Shown: in pieces, positions 16,669-24,818 of the stretch | Position numbering within the stretch: position 1 is the first letter of the stretch | How the letters are laid out: every line of letters begins with the position of its first letter | Assembly: GCA_029257805.1 (NCBI GenBank) | Contig: JARIAR010000009.1 | Span: 62,001 to 126,000, forward strand | DNA length: 64,000 nt | Origin: Blautia sp. | GTDB lineage: Bacteria; Bacillota; Clostridia; Lachnospirales; Lachnospiraceae | Direction of reading: 5' to 3' | Notes under the pieces: model-generated | The model's input: the letters and a program-made list of their open reading frames with translations, nothing else | Told to the model about the DNA's origin: nothing | Database searches by the model: none | Made by a program: the position numbers and the translations under genes

Positions 16669-19464
16669 TTATTCACCGTCACTTAGTAAGTCATCACCTG
16701 CCGGTGCTGCATAGTCTTCAATTACAATCTCTTCTCCGGCTACTTCAGATAGGGAATCATCTGTCAGAATTTCCGGCTCTCCGGATTCCAGTTCAAATGA
16801 TGCTGTTGCAGATGCAACATTCATTGGGCTGTAGAACCAATTGCAATACTTATCATATTCTTCTGAACTCATCATATCTGCTATACCCTGCTTTGAGTCA
16901 GCAATGATTTCTTCATCTGTAAATTCTTCAATATCCTCTAAACTTTCTGGTCCAAACGAAAACATAATTGTAGTATATGTTTTGCCTTTATATGTTGCTG
17001 TGGTATAGGTAATTGCTCCAGAACGAGAATCTTCAGCTAAAACATTTGCCTTATGCAGCGGAGATTCCATCCAAGACTGCACTACTTCAGCTGGAGAAAT
17101 CTCATATCCTGCCGCCACACTTATACCGATTGGACCGTGATCGCCTAACACACGGAGAATTGCATTCCAATCGTTCGTATTCACACCAATCCGGATTGCG
17201 TCCATTACATTGTTTGCTCCAACAACGGTTGCATTTCTAAGTTCAAATCTGTTTTCCCACTCAATCGGCTTTCTACCAGCTTTCACACGCTCTTCGTTCA
17301 CAAGCCGGAAAATTTCTTTTGCATAATCAGTACGGCTATGAACAAAGTCTTTCAGGTATTCATCTGTAAGCTCTGGTTCCTTTTCCTGTGCTTTTCCGTC
17401 TGGCCCAAGCGTAACACCGTCAATCACGGTATCCTTCAACATTACATGGTTGTTGTCAAAGTAGTACCTGTTCCCTGCAATCTCCTGCCAGCCTGTCACA
17501 GCTTCGTTATTTCCTGGATTGAAGTAATATCTCTTACCATCTACTTCTTTCCAACCGGATACTCTGGATCCATCGTCATAAAAATAAAGTTTTCCGTTTC
17601 TTTCTGCCAGTCCTTCGATACGACCATTCTTATTCAGATAAATGCCATCTATCACTGCATCGGTAACTTTAACATAATCATCGCCATAATAAGATTCCAC
17701 TCCATAGACAGTTACCCATCCCTTCACGGCAACCGGATCACTGGAATCGCTGGAATCATTAAAATAATATTCTTTGCCTCTAATAATCATAATTCCACGG
17801 CATTTTCTTCCGTCCATATAATAATACAGATTTCCGTTTCTTGTTACAAATCCGTAGATATGACCGTTTTTATCCAATGTAATACCATCAATCGTGGCAT
17901 TATGTGCCATTACACATTTGGAATTGAAATAATACTCATATCCCTCGACTGTTCGCCAGCCTGTCAGCGCCGCATTTCCATTGTCAGGAGCGAAATAATA
18001 TTTTTTTCCTTCAACGGTATGCCATCCTGTCATTTTTGAATCATTTTTATAGTAATACAGCTTACCGCCTTCCCATACAAGTCCATTCTTCTTATCTGGC
18101 TTTTCCGGCTCTGGATCTGGTGTTGGCTCTGGATCCGGTGTTGGTGTCGGGTCTACTGGCGGTTTCGGATTCGGTGTTGGAGTTGGAGTTACCGGGGGTT
18201 TGGGATCTGGTGTCGGGGTTGGATTTACCGGTTTGCTTACTACGGTTCCATCCGGACCGATTTCTTTTCCATCAATTGTGGTGCTTACAGCCATCTTGGA
18301 GTCTCCATAGAAGTATCTTTCTTTCCCCTCTACCTTCTTCCAGCCGATATAACCCCGGCATGTATTCAGGTCATAATAGTATTTATCTTTCCCGTTTGTT
18401 ACCCAGCCTTTATCAGCAGCTCCATCCTTATCATTAAAGTGGTAGTTGTATCCGTCTACAAAAATAAATCCTTTCTGAGCTACACCATCATCCAGACACA
18501 AAAGCTTGCCCCTTACATCATGAAGTCCATTTGCCAGGATTGCTTTATGGGTTGTTCCGTCCATCCAATACCATTTCCTGTTGTCGGAAATAAATTTAGA
18601 CGAACCGGTATACTGCTTTCCATCCGAACAGAAATAATATAATGTTCCGCGGTAATCAATCATACGGTTTTTCTGCGGTCTGCCCAGCTTATCCAGATAG
18701 TAATAACATCCACCGATATTGCGGTATCCCTTTGCCGGTGAGCCGTCATTGTTCAGAAAACGCAGTTCTCCATTGATCGTCTGCCAACGGCTTTTCACGG
18801 AAACAGAATAATCACTGTTTACCCAGTAATATTTTTCGTCCACTTTGACAAAAACATTGTTCTTGCCGTATCTTTTGCCATCAGACTTGATGTAATACTG
18901 CTTTCTGTTTGCCGTTACAATAATATTTTTCTGCATTCTTCCCTGGGAATCAAAGTAATAATAACATTTTCCAATCTTACGGTATCCTTTATACGGTACA
19001 CCGTTATTGGAAAGGAAGTATCTGTGTCCGTTAATGGTCTGCCATTTCGGACGGATTGTTGCTTTGTGGCTGGAATCTACCCAGTAAAATGCTCCTTTAT
19101 AAGAGATAAATTTTGGCTTTCCCGTATACATCTGCCCGTTAGAGGTAAAATAATAGCGTACCCCGCCGGTAGATACCATTTTGGATACCTGCATCCTGCC
19201 GCTCTTATCAAAATAGTATTTCTTTCCGCCAATGGTGCGAAGCCCTTTCAGGGCTTTGCCATCCTTATAATAATAGGTGTACTTACCCTGCTTTATCCAA
19301 CCGTCCAATGTGGCTGCGGAAACCTCCACAGAGGATGCTTCCAAAGCTTCTTCTGCTGTTTCTGCAACAGCCTGGACCACTTCGCCTGCTGCAGGCAGGA
19401 CAGATGGCGCCGCCATCGCAAGCGCTGCTGCCATTAATAACGATTCTACATTCTTTCTTTTCAT
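16669..19464 (-). CDS. Secreted cell-wall-binding protein with CAP/SCP domain
   Basis: 931 residues from the ATG at 19464 (AGGAGG 8 nt upstream). Signal peptide at 1-28. About twenty cell-wall/glucan-binding type repeats (YYF, GWxxx(E/D)GKxYYF) fill most of the protein. They are split by a Pro/Thr-rich linker, PTPTPDPKPPVTPTPTPN and onward, near residues 445-495. A CAP/SCP-like domain (LVNEERVKAGRKPIEW, SWMESPLHKANVL) sits near residues 750-870, followed by an acidic tail. It is probably held to the wall non-covalently by the repeats. The CAP domain may act in adhesion or lipid binding. No sortase motif. Confidence 0.88.
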   Translation of the reverse strand: MKRKNVESLLMAAALAMAAPSVLPAAGEVVQAVAETAEEALEASSVEVSAATLDGWIKQGKYTYYYKDGKALKGLRTIGGKKYYFDKSGRMQVSKMVSTGGVRYYFTSNGQMYTGKPKFISYKGAFYWVDSSHKATIRPKWQTINGHRYFLSNNGVPYKGYRKIGKCYYYFDSQGRMQKNIIVTANRKQYYIKSDGKRYGKNNVFVKVDEKYYWVNSDYSVSVKSRWQTINGELRFLNNDGSPAKGYRNIGGCYYYLDKLGRPQKNRMIDYRGTLYYFCSDGKQYTGSSKFISDNRKWYWMDGTTHKAILANGLHDVRGKLLCLDDGVAQKGFIFVDGYNYHFNDKDGAADKGWVTNGKDKYYYDLNTCRGYIGWKKVEGKERYFYGDSKMAVSTTIDGKEIGPDGTVVSKPVNPTPTPDPKPPVTPTPTPNPKPPVDPTPTPDPEPTPDPEPEKPDKKNGLVWEGGKLYYYKNDSKMTGWHTVEGKKYYFAPDNGNAALTGWRTVEGYEYYFNSKCVMAHNATIDGITLDKNGHIYGFVTRNGNLYYYMDGRKCRGIMIIRGKEYYFNDSSDSSDPVAVKGWVTVYGVESYYGDDYVKVTDAVIDGIYLNKNGRIEGLAERNGKLYFYDDGSRVSGWKEVDGKRYYFNPGNNEAVTGWQEIAGNRYYFDNNHVMLKDTVIDGVTLGPDGKAQEKEPELTDEYLKDFVHSRTDYAKEIFRLVNEERVKAGRKPIEWENRFELRNATVVGANNVMDAIRIGVNTNDWNAILRVLGDHGPIGISVAAGYEISPAEVVQSWMESPLHKANVLAEDSRSGAITYTTATYKGKTYTTIMFSFGPESLEDIEEFTDEEIIADSKQGIADMMSSEEYDKYCNWFYSPMNVASATASFELESGEPEILTDDSLSEVAGEEIVIEDYAAPAGDDLLSDGE

Positions 19465-19732
19465 AGCGTTTTCCTCCTGTAATTCTGTGTTTGTTTTTTG
19501 TATGTACTTAATATACAGCAAAAAACAGCATTTGTTTTTCCAGATGAAAAAAATGACTTTTTTAAAGTGGTGCCCACGATTTAGTTGCAAACAGACTCAG
19601 ATATTTATTAGCCGATTCCGTTGATCATTTTAACAGTGGACTTATTCTAGTCCCATTATATCACAGCTTGTTTATATATTGTAGAAAAAAAAGGACTATT
19701 TTAAGTCCATAATTTACCAAGGAGAATCTATA
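19465..19732. promoter_or_regulatory. Divergent control region with two GGACT-N6-AGTCC operators
   Basis: Inverted repeats GGACTTATTCTAGTCC (19638-19653) and GGACTATTTTAAGTCC (19693-19708) lie upstream of the XRE gene, 55 bp apart centre to centre. They flank an AT-rich promoter-like stretch. The left part holds a TATATT box (19510-19515) 25-30 nt upstream of the CAP-gene ribosome site. Confidence 0.6.
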
Positions 19733-19966
19733 ATGGAACAAAAAATCAAGCAGGCAGGGATTGACATAGGCGGAAATATCCGCAGAATAAGGCTCGATGC
19801 CGGAATCGGACAGACGGAACTGGTACGGATGCTGCAATTGCATGGTATAGATATGACAAGAGAAACCCTTGTGAAGATCGAGCGTGGGATACAGCATATC
19901 ACGGGCAGCCAGCTCCGTGGTATCCGTGATTGTCTGGATACCACCTACGATGACCTGCTACGTTAA
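19733..19966 (+). CDS. XRE/Cro-type small regulator
   Basis: 77 residues with AAGGAG 8 nt upstream. The helix-turn-helix falls at about residues 26-60 (GQTELVRMLQLHGIDMTRET, then LVKIERG), the usual phage-repressor HTH architecture; the protein is little more than this domain. It is one of few rightward genes. Two identical-pattern inverted repeats upstream make autoregulation likely. Its other targets may include the leftward CAP-domain gene, whose start lies 268 bp away across the same region. Confidence 0.8.
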   Translation: MEQKIKQAGIDIGGNIRRIRLDAGIGQTELVRMLQLHGIDMTRETLVKIERGIQHITGSQLRGIRDCLDTTYDDLLR

Positions 19967-20048
19967 TATGCTGTTATTGTAGTCCTCATACCAGTTTTTT
20001 GCAAGAGAAGCTGAGGAGAATTTCATTGTATTTGTGCATCTACGAAAA

Positions 20049-20078
20049 AGAGCTGGGAAGGTAAATTTCCCAGCTCTT
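20049..20078. terminator. Bidirectional hairpin terminator
   Basis: AGAGCTGGGAA pairs with TTCCCAGCTCT, with T-runs on both strands, between convergent genes. Confidence 0.8.
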
Positions 20079-20610
20079 AGTTTTTTTCATTTTTCTTTAT
20101 ATCGTTGTCTTTAAAAATTCCCATTAAAGCAGATATTGACGTATCAAATACATTGACTACAATATATTTTAAGATACATATTAATTCAATAATAACAGAT
20201 GTTACATAAGTTCCAAAAAAGGCAAAGAAAATATTGATTGTACTAATTGGCAGGTCATTTTTTGCATTATGAAAAACTATGATGGCGCCAATTACTACTG
20301 CTATTAGAATAAAAATAGCTATAAACTGAGCACCCAAAAATATAGAAACATATTTAATTAACTTATCCTTATGCTTACGTTTACGTTTTTCATTTTTTGA
20401 AACTTCTGGAGCCAATGTATCCAACAGAATTTTAGCATTGGCTGTCCGGATATAATATTCTGTTTTATCCAATGATTCCTGTTCTGAGAATTCCGAATCA
20501 TTTACAGATTTTTGCGAGGATTGTGCCTGTTCCGCTTGATTCTTCAAAATCTCATCTACTCTGCTATCTATCTCTTCTGAAAAAACATTTTCTTTATTTG
20601 AACTACTCAT
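20077..20610 (-). CDS. Two-helix membrane protein partnered with ImmA-like protease
   Basis: 177 residues. The N-terminal 80 residues are charged and probably cytoplasmic. Two hydrophobic helices follow (about 92-118 and 125-155), then a short basic tail. No family recognised. It starts 9 bp after the protease gene, so the two form one transcript. The pairing suggests the membrane protein is a substrate, sensor or effector controlled by the protease. Confidence 0.7.
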   Translation of the reverse strand: MSSSNKENVFSEEIDSRVDEILKNQAEQAQSSQKSVNDSEFSEQESLDKTEYYIRTANAKILLDTLAPEVSKNEKRKRKHKDKLIKYVSIFLGAQFIAIFILIAVVIGAIIVFHNAKNDLPISTINIFFAFFGTYVTSVIIELICILKYIVVNVFDTSISALMGIFKDNDIKKNEKN

Positions 20611-20619
20611 ACCAGTACC

Positions 20620-21225
20620 TTAATCGTCATCCTCTGCTTTATCTTTTATATACGTTAATTTCAAATAATCCAGTCTTGCCGCCATAACTGCAGTAGATAC
20701 ATGAAATATACTAGAAAGGGCAGAAAGGGATGGTGCAACAAAAAATCGGCTATATATTTGTTTTATTGAAGATAAAGGAATCAACAATTCTCCTGCAAAA
20801 ATATTAGCCTCTTTTTCCTTTGACTGGCTAGAAGTTTCGCATTTTCTCCATTCAATATGCCGTTTTTTTAAGGTGTCTGCATGTAAACAACAATGCGCAA
20901 GTTCATGTGCCAAAGTAAAACGTATTCTATTTTCTGTATCAGCTGACCGATAAAAAATATCTAAAGATTCATCTTTGGCATATGTAATCCCTAATATGCT
21001 GCCTCTTTCTTCATCAATTAAATCTTCTATTTCAGAAAAATCAGCAGAAATTTCTTTAATACCTATTTTTCTTAACAATAAAGATATATCTATCGGTGGA
21101 ACCAAGGGAATATCATATTCCCTTAGCAGTTCTGAAGAACTTTTTCCATTTATTTTCTTTAGTATTTCACACATAATATCATCTTCTTTAGTTTTCTTAA
21201 TCTTAGCAAAAGATATAATACTCAT
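20620..21225 (-). CDS. ImmA/IrrE-type metallopeptidase
   Basis: 201 residues from the ATG at 21225 (AGGTGAT upstream; the longer frame to 21264 runs into the promoter). It has the zinc site HELAHCCLH and the downstream EANIFAGELLIP strand typical of the family. Such proteases cleave XRE repressors, as in ICEBs1, in response to DNA damage or quorum signals. Here the adjacent gene is a membrane protein, and the nearest XRE gene is about 1 kb away. An extended -10 of sigma-A type (complement of 21242-21250) lies immediately upstream. Confidence 0.88.
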   Translation of the reverse strand: MSIISFAKIKKTKEDDIMCEILKKINGKSSSELLREYDIPLVPPIDISLLLRKIGIKEISADFSEIEDLIDEERGSILGITYAKDESLDIFYRSADTENRIRFTLAHELAHCCLHADTLKKRHIEWRKCETSSQSKEKEANIFAGELLIPLSSIKQIYSRFFVAPSLSALSSIFHVSTAVMAARLDYLKLTYIKDKAEDDD

Positions 21226-21241
21226 CAAATCACCTAGAAGT

Positions 21242-21250
21242 ATTATATCA
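21242..21250 (-). promoter_or_regulatory. Extended -10 (TGATATAAT) of the ImmA-like gene
   Basis: TG-A-TATAAT on the minus strand 17 nt before the start codon. It shares ATAATACTTCTA with the DUF3800 promoter region. Confidence 0.55.
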
Positions 21251-21408
21251 TACCAAGAAATCAATGCCTTATAGGAGAATAAAAATCATTTTTTTCGACA
21301 AAATTTTATATTTATATATATATAATATCAAATTTCGATAAAAATGTCTATAACTTTACGCATTCTGTTCTCCAAACTAACTCATTACTCCTCGGTATTT
21401 TTGACACT

Positions 21409-21428
21409 CCCCATAACTAAAGTAGGGG
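21409..21428. mobile_element. Solo IS200/IS605-type end hairpin
   Basis: CCCCATAACTAAAGTAGGGG, followed by TTTTACG. In reverse complement it closely matches the hairpin at 41828-41848 (CCCCTGACTTTAGTCATGGG, then G). No transposase is near, so it is a remnant. Confidence 0.45.
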
Positions 21429-21468
21429 TTTTACGAACTGACTTCACAAGTTTCGAAGCCTAAAACGA

Positions 21469-21500
21469 AAAACACACTGCCCAATGGACGGTGTGTTTTT
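21469..21500 (-). terminator. Terminator of the primase-like gene
   Basis: AACACAC pairs with GTGTGTT; a strong T-run follows on the minus strand. Confidence 0.75.
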
Positions 21501-21502
21501 TT

Positions 21503-22231
21503 TCATCCTTTTCTTACTTTTTTATGAACATTTTTAACAAGACACAACTGTTCTTCTGCCGTTTCTAACAGTTTTCTCGTGAACTTATGTGTAACCCCCT
21601 GTTCCTGCAGTGCAACGGTCACTGCCCTCAAAAAAATTACAGATTCTGCCAAGGTCTGATACCGCTCGACACACTTACCAGAGACAAGCCTCCAAAACGT
21701 ATCCGGCTCTGCCTGCATCAAATCCATAAGGTGAATATATTGCGAAGAGCCTTTCTTATAAATGATATATTCATCTGTAGCTGTCTTTTTTATACAACAC
21801 CCTTGCTCTGGGCGTTTGTTTTCATCAGAGCAGCCTATAATATATCTCTCACTTCGTCTCTCAGCCTGCAGCAAACCGATTGCTTTTAATTCTGCCCTGG
21901 TAAACGGTAGTATTTTATCTGCCTTTTTGTTGTCAATCTGAATAGATTCAGGAAGCGCAAAGATACGCACTATATCCTCCACAGCATCTGAAAATGAACT
22001 GCCTGTCACCTGCATATATACATCGAAAAGGGAATAAAACTTTTCTTCAGCAAAGCAGTATATTCCATTTTTCCACACAAATGCGGACCCAAAATGTTCG
22101 TCAGAGTGAAATGGACAAAGAATAGACAACTTTCCTCCCACCATACGTGTTTCAATACCCAATACAGAAGCAAGGTCCTCCATGCTCACAAGTTCTTGTA
22201 TAATGTCCAAATCGTATTTATGTTTTTTCAT
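21503..22231 (-). CDS. Primase-type CHC2 zinc-finger protein
   Basis: 242 residues from the ATG at 22231 (GGGAG 7 nt upstream). Residues about 15-60 resemble the DnaG zinc-binding domain: LCPFHSDEHFGSAFVWKN, then GIYCFA. That motif gives Cys, His and one clear second Cys; the usual fourth ligand is not obvious. There is no Toprim catalytic domain, so it is a truncated or accessory primase-like protein, perhaps a DNA-binding helper for replication initiation. It sits at the head of a block with clamp and SSB genes, under a CATATT box and a dispersed palindrome. Confidence 0.7.
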   Translation of the reverse strand: MKKHKYDLDIIQELVSMEDLASVLGIETRMVGGKLSILCPFHSDEHFGSAFVWKNGIYCFAEEKFYSLFDVYMQVTGSSFSDAVEDIVRIFALPESIQIDNKKADKILPFTRAELKAIGLLQAERRSERYIIGCSDENKRPEQGCCIKKTATDEYIIYKKGSSQYIHLMDLMQAEPDTFWRLVSGKCVERYQTLAESVIFLRAVTVALQEQGVTHKFTRKLLETAEEQLCLVKNVHKKVRKG

Positions 22232-22238
22232 AAGTATT

Positions 22239-22270
22239 CTCCCTTCGTTTTGGTTTGTGAAGGGAATATG
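22239..22270 (-). promoter_or_regulatory. CATATT box plus AAAACGAAGGGAG block
   Basis: CATATT (complement of 22265-22270), 13 nt, then AAAACGAAGGGAG. The dispersed palindrome lies 28 bp upstream. Confidence 0.5.
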
Positions 22271-22298
22271 ACGTTTTGCAGCCAAGAACGAATTTCTC

Positions 22299-22320
22299 AA
22301 AACGAATTAAAATTCGTTTT
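22299..22320 (+). repeat. Dispersed palindrome copy 3
   Basis: AAACGAATTAAAATTCGTTT plus one A and T (22 bp). An extra half-site ACGAATTT lies 10 bp to the left. Confidence 0.9.
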
Positions 22321-22330
22321 GTAAAAGAAA

Positions 22331-22360
22331 GGACTGTGTACCACAATAGTACAACAGCCC
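22331..22360 (-). terminator. Terminator of the clamp gene
   Basis: GGGCTGTTGTAC pairs imperfectly with GTACACAGTCC, followed by TTTCTTTT on the minus strand. Confidence 0.6.
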
Positions 22361-22376
22361 TCGTTTTGGTTTTAAA

Positions 22377-23483
22377 TCATTTTGGAATGCTTATCAACGC
22401 AAGGAGCATGGTATAACTCCCGTGCTTCACATATAAAGGCAGCTTACTGCCTTTGAATGATATTGTTACTGTTTCTTCTGGATAAACCTTCAGAAGGTTT
22501 TCCATACAGATTGGGTTCACGCCAAAGCGAAATGCTTCACCCGTGATGTCGGCAAATAATTCTTCTTCTACCTCAATCTTGCCCTGTGCATAAATTTTAA
22601 TAGTATTCTCGCCTTCAATTATGCAAGGTCTGCGACTGCTTTCATCAATTGCATACGAACACCGCTTCATAGCAGCCAGCAATTCATCTTTATTCACCTT
22701 AATATCTGTTTTTGACGGCGGTTCAGCAAAAAGAGTTGCCATATTAAAGTAATCTCCAAACAGTATTGCCCCTACTACTTCAATGTTTCTCGTCCGGATC
22801 CCATACTTCATATTTCCGATACAAAATTCAGCCATATTGTCAAAACTTGGAACAAGCAGCGAGCCAATCATCACAAGGTTTCTTTTTTTAATCATGCACT
22901 TGGCACTGGTATCTGAGGAAACCTTGTCTTTCAGATCGACATCCCTTCTTGATACCTGTATCCCGTCACAAGCAGTCATACGTAAGGTTCCATCAATGAT
23001 TTCAATATTGATAGAGGAAGCAGGTATATTGTTCTCTGTATCAGCAGAAGCAGCATAAACAACATCTTCTATCAGCTGTTTCAAAAGAATTTCTGATATA
23101 GAAATCTTAACAGCCTGCTCATTAAAGTCAGAAAACTCTAAAACAGGTGCTTTCGTTGTTGTATCTAGCACCATACGTGTCTTTTTTCTTGACACAACAA
23201 GGGTATTCCCTTTTGTCTGAATCTGCAACTTATCATCTGGCATTAGAGATACGCAATGAAAAAGCTTGTTCACTGAAAGAAAGACACTCCCCGGTTCTTC
23301 TATTATCACCTCTCCTGCCAACAGCTTACACCGGATAGACAGTAGATTACCACAGACGGCCAGGGATACAATCCCATTTTCAGCCTTTAAATGCACGTAA
23401 TTTGCATTTTCACTGGAATCCATCGCTTTTTGCACGTTTCTTATTGCCCCCAGTAACTTTCCCTTTTCAACACAAATTTTCAT
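22377..23483 (-). CDS. dnaN-like: DNA polymerase III beta-subunit (sliding clamp) homologue
   Basis: 368 residues, about the usual clamp length (365-380). The threefold beta-clamp pattern is recognisable: an N-terminal KLLGAIRNVQKAMDSSENAN stretch, a middle domain (VVYAASADTENN...LRMTACDG) and a C-terminal domain ending in LYVKHGSYTMLLALIS. It should encircle DNA and tether a polymerase. An element carrying its own clamp is uncommon. No replicative polymerase is in this window, so it may serve host polymerase or one encoded further left. It lies between the primase-like and SSB genes. Confidence 0.88.
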   Translation of the reverse strand: MKICVEKGKLLGAIRNVQKAMDSSENANYVHLKAENGIVSLAVCGNLLSIRCKLLAGEVIIEEPGSVFLSVNKLFHCVSLMPDDKLQIQTKGNTLVVSRKKTRMVLDTTTKAPVLEFSDFNEQAVKISISEILLKQLIEDVVYAASADTENNIPASSINIEIIDGTLRMTACDGIQVSRRDVDLKDKVSSDTSAKCMIKKRNLVMIGSLLVPSFDNMAEFCIGNMKYGIRTRNIEVVGAILFGDYFNMATLFAEPPSKTDIKVNKDELLAAMKRCSYAIDESSRRPCIIEGENTIKIYAQGKIEVEEELFADITGEAFRFGVNPICMENLLKVYPEETVTISFKGSKLPLYVKHGSYTMLLALISIPK

Positions 23484-23493
23484 AATATAGTTT

Positions 23494-23524
23494 CTCCCTT
23501 CGTTTTATTTTCAAAGGGAATATG
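23494..23524 (-). promoter_or_regulatory. CATATT box plus AAAACGAAGGGAG block
   Basis: CATATT (complement of 23519-23524), 12 nt, then AAAACGAAGGGAG ahead of the clamp gene. Confidence 0.5.
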
Positions 23525-23569
23525 CGTTTCCATAAAAGAGAATAGTTATTTTCCATTTTTCCAAGAAAA

Positions 23570-23595
23570 AAGAGCTATCATTCAAGATAGCCCTT
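23570..23595 (-). terminator. Terminator of the SSB gene
   Basis: GGGCTATC pairs with GATAGCTC, followed by TTTTTTC on the minus strand. Confidence 0.8.
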
Positions 23596-23609
23596 TTCTT
23601 CCAGTTTCA

Positions 23610-24116
23610 TTAATTAAATGGAAGTTCCTCATCGATTCCATCTGGGATATTCATAAACCCATCATCTGCATAACGGTTCTGCTGATTTCCCGTGTTTGGC
23701 TGCTGCCGTGGTGCCTGTTGCTGTGGCGCCTGTTGCTGTGGCGCCTGCTGCTGTGGCGCCTGCTGCTGTGGTGTCTGCTGTGAATTTGAAGAGTTTGATT
23801 TACTTTCAGCAAATTCCTGTTCTTCAACGACAACTTCCGTGGTGTAAACCTTCTGCCCGTCCCGGTTTGTATAACTGCCTGTTTGAATACGCCCAGTAAC
23901 AGCAATTTTCAAACCCTGACGGAAATACTTCTCTGCTACTTCAGCATTCCGACCAAAAGACACACAACTAATGAAGTCAGCATTTGCCTCCCCATCTTTG
24001 TGAAATCTGCGTTCAACTGCCAGTGTGTATCTGGCAATCGCCAGTGCGTTTTCTCCTGTGGAATAACGAACCTCAGGATCTCTTGTTAAGCGTCCCATTA
24101 AAATGACTTTGTTCAT
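23610..24116 (-). CDS. ssb: Single-stranded DNA-binding protein
   Basis: 168 residues. An N-terminal OB-fold (MNKVILMGRLTRDPEVRYS, about 1-105) is followed by a Gln/Pro/Ala linker made of repeated APQQQ units and the acidic tip DEELPFN, which docks partner enzymes. This is a complete bacterial-type SSB. The linker is coded by a 15-bp tandem repeat (23705-23780) that could expand or contract. It lies between the clamp gene and two unknown genes, in the replication block. Confidence 0.95.
   Translation of the reverse strand: MNKVILMGRLTRDPEVRYSTGENALAIARYTLAVERRFHKDGEANADFISCVSFGRNAEVAEKYFRQGLKIAVTGRIQTGSYTNRDGQKVYTTEVVVEEQEFAESKSNSSNSQQTPQQQAPQQQAPQQQAPQQQAPRQQPNTGNQQNRYADDGFMNIPDGIDEELPFN
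23705..23780 (-). repeat. 15-bp tandem repeat in the SSB linker
   Basis: About five copies of a GCCTGTTGCTGTGGC-type unit, coding APQQQ. Confidence 0.8.
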
Positions 24117-24167
24117 AATTTTTCTCCTTTCGTGATTGAATATACGTTCAAAATGATTTTCAATATC

Positions 24168-24818
24168 TTAATATAAAAAATCCACGTCAAAAATCCTGCC
24201 GTTTGTACCCAAACGCCCATTGCAATAATAATAAGAACGGTTATCGTGCCTTTTTTCAGGGCCACAAATAAAGAAAACATACCCTTTCCGTTTGATTACT
24301 TCATATTGTAAAACACCAAACTCTGAGGCATTCACAATAGCAAATCGTTCAAAAATCTGTCCGTTCCCTCTGTCTGTAAATTTAAACTGTGCAATTCCTT
24401 GATTCAGGCGGTAATCATCCGGACGTCCGAAGAGTACATTCATTTCCCCCGCATAGCCTTTAAGGCGCCACAAACCATAAAATTTAAAATCCAAGACATA
24501 TCTGCAGCAGTCCTCAACCATACACAATGCCGTTACAAAAGAGCCTTTATGCAGTCTGCTTTCAACCAGTCTTTCTGCCAGACGCTTACGCCCATCCCCT
24601 CTGTTTTCAAAGAAAATTTTTGTAGTAGCCAGTTTCATCAGCCGTATATTCTTGTCAAAATATCTTTCAGTAATTCTAACTTCATAGATATTTCCCATAG
24701 AATCTAACGGACGAATACTGTCAACATACCCGGCAAGTAATTCACATGCAGGAGCGTCTGCACTTTCCTTCTGGAATACATATCCATCCAATTGTTTGCT
24801 GTTAAGGATTCTAAGCAT
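24168..24818 (-). CDS. Hypothetical protein of the replication block
   Basis: 216 residues, beta-rich and soluble, with a Cys pair near the middle (VEDCCRYV). No family recognised. The ATG overlaps the end of the upstream gene by 8 bp, so the two are translationally linked. The position directly upstream of ssb suggests a role in DNA transactions. Confidence 0.65.
   Translation of the reverse strand: MLRILNSKQLDGYVFQKESADAPACELLAGYVDSIRPLDSMGNIYEVRITERYFDKNIRLMKLATTKIFFENRGDGRKRLAERLVESRLHKGSFVTALCMVEDCCRYVLDFKFYGLWRLKGYAGEMNVLFGRPDDYRLNQGIAQFKFTDRGNGQIFERFAIVNASEFGVLQYEVIKRKGYVFFICGPEKRHDNRSYYYCNGRLGTNGRIFDVDFLY

Larger units (their letters stand above)
21265..21502. other. AT-rich gap with operator-like repeats, an IS605-type hairpin and a terminator
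   Basis: Contains the near-palindrome ATCAAATTTCGAT and related TCGACAAAATTT sequences (about 21295-21345). A solo hairpin CCCC...GGGG at 21409-21428 resembles the IS200/IS605 end at 41828. The primase-gene terminator follows. No gene seen. Confidence 0.5.

Noticed and set aside
18036-18437. 133-codon rightward ORF over the Pro/Thr linker
   Set aside because: Shadow frame of repetitive coding sequence in the CAP-domain gene.
23705-23780. Short tandem repeats that could be taken for a CRISPR-like array
   Set aside because: 15-bp units in frame inside ssb, coding the APQQQ linker, with no spacers.
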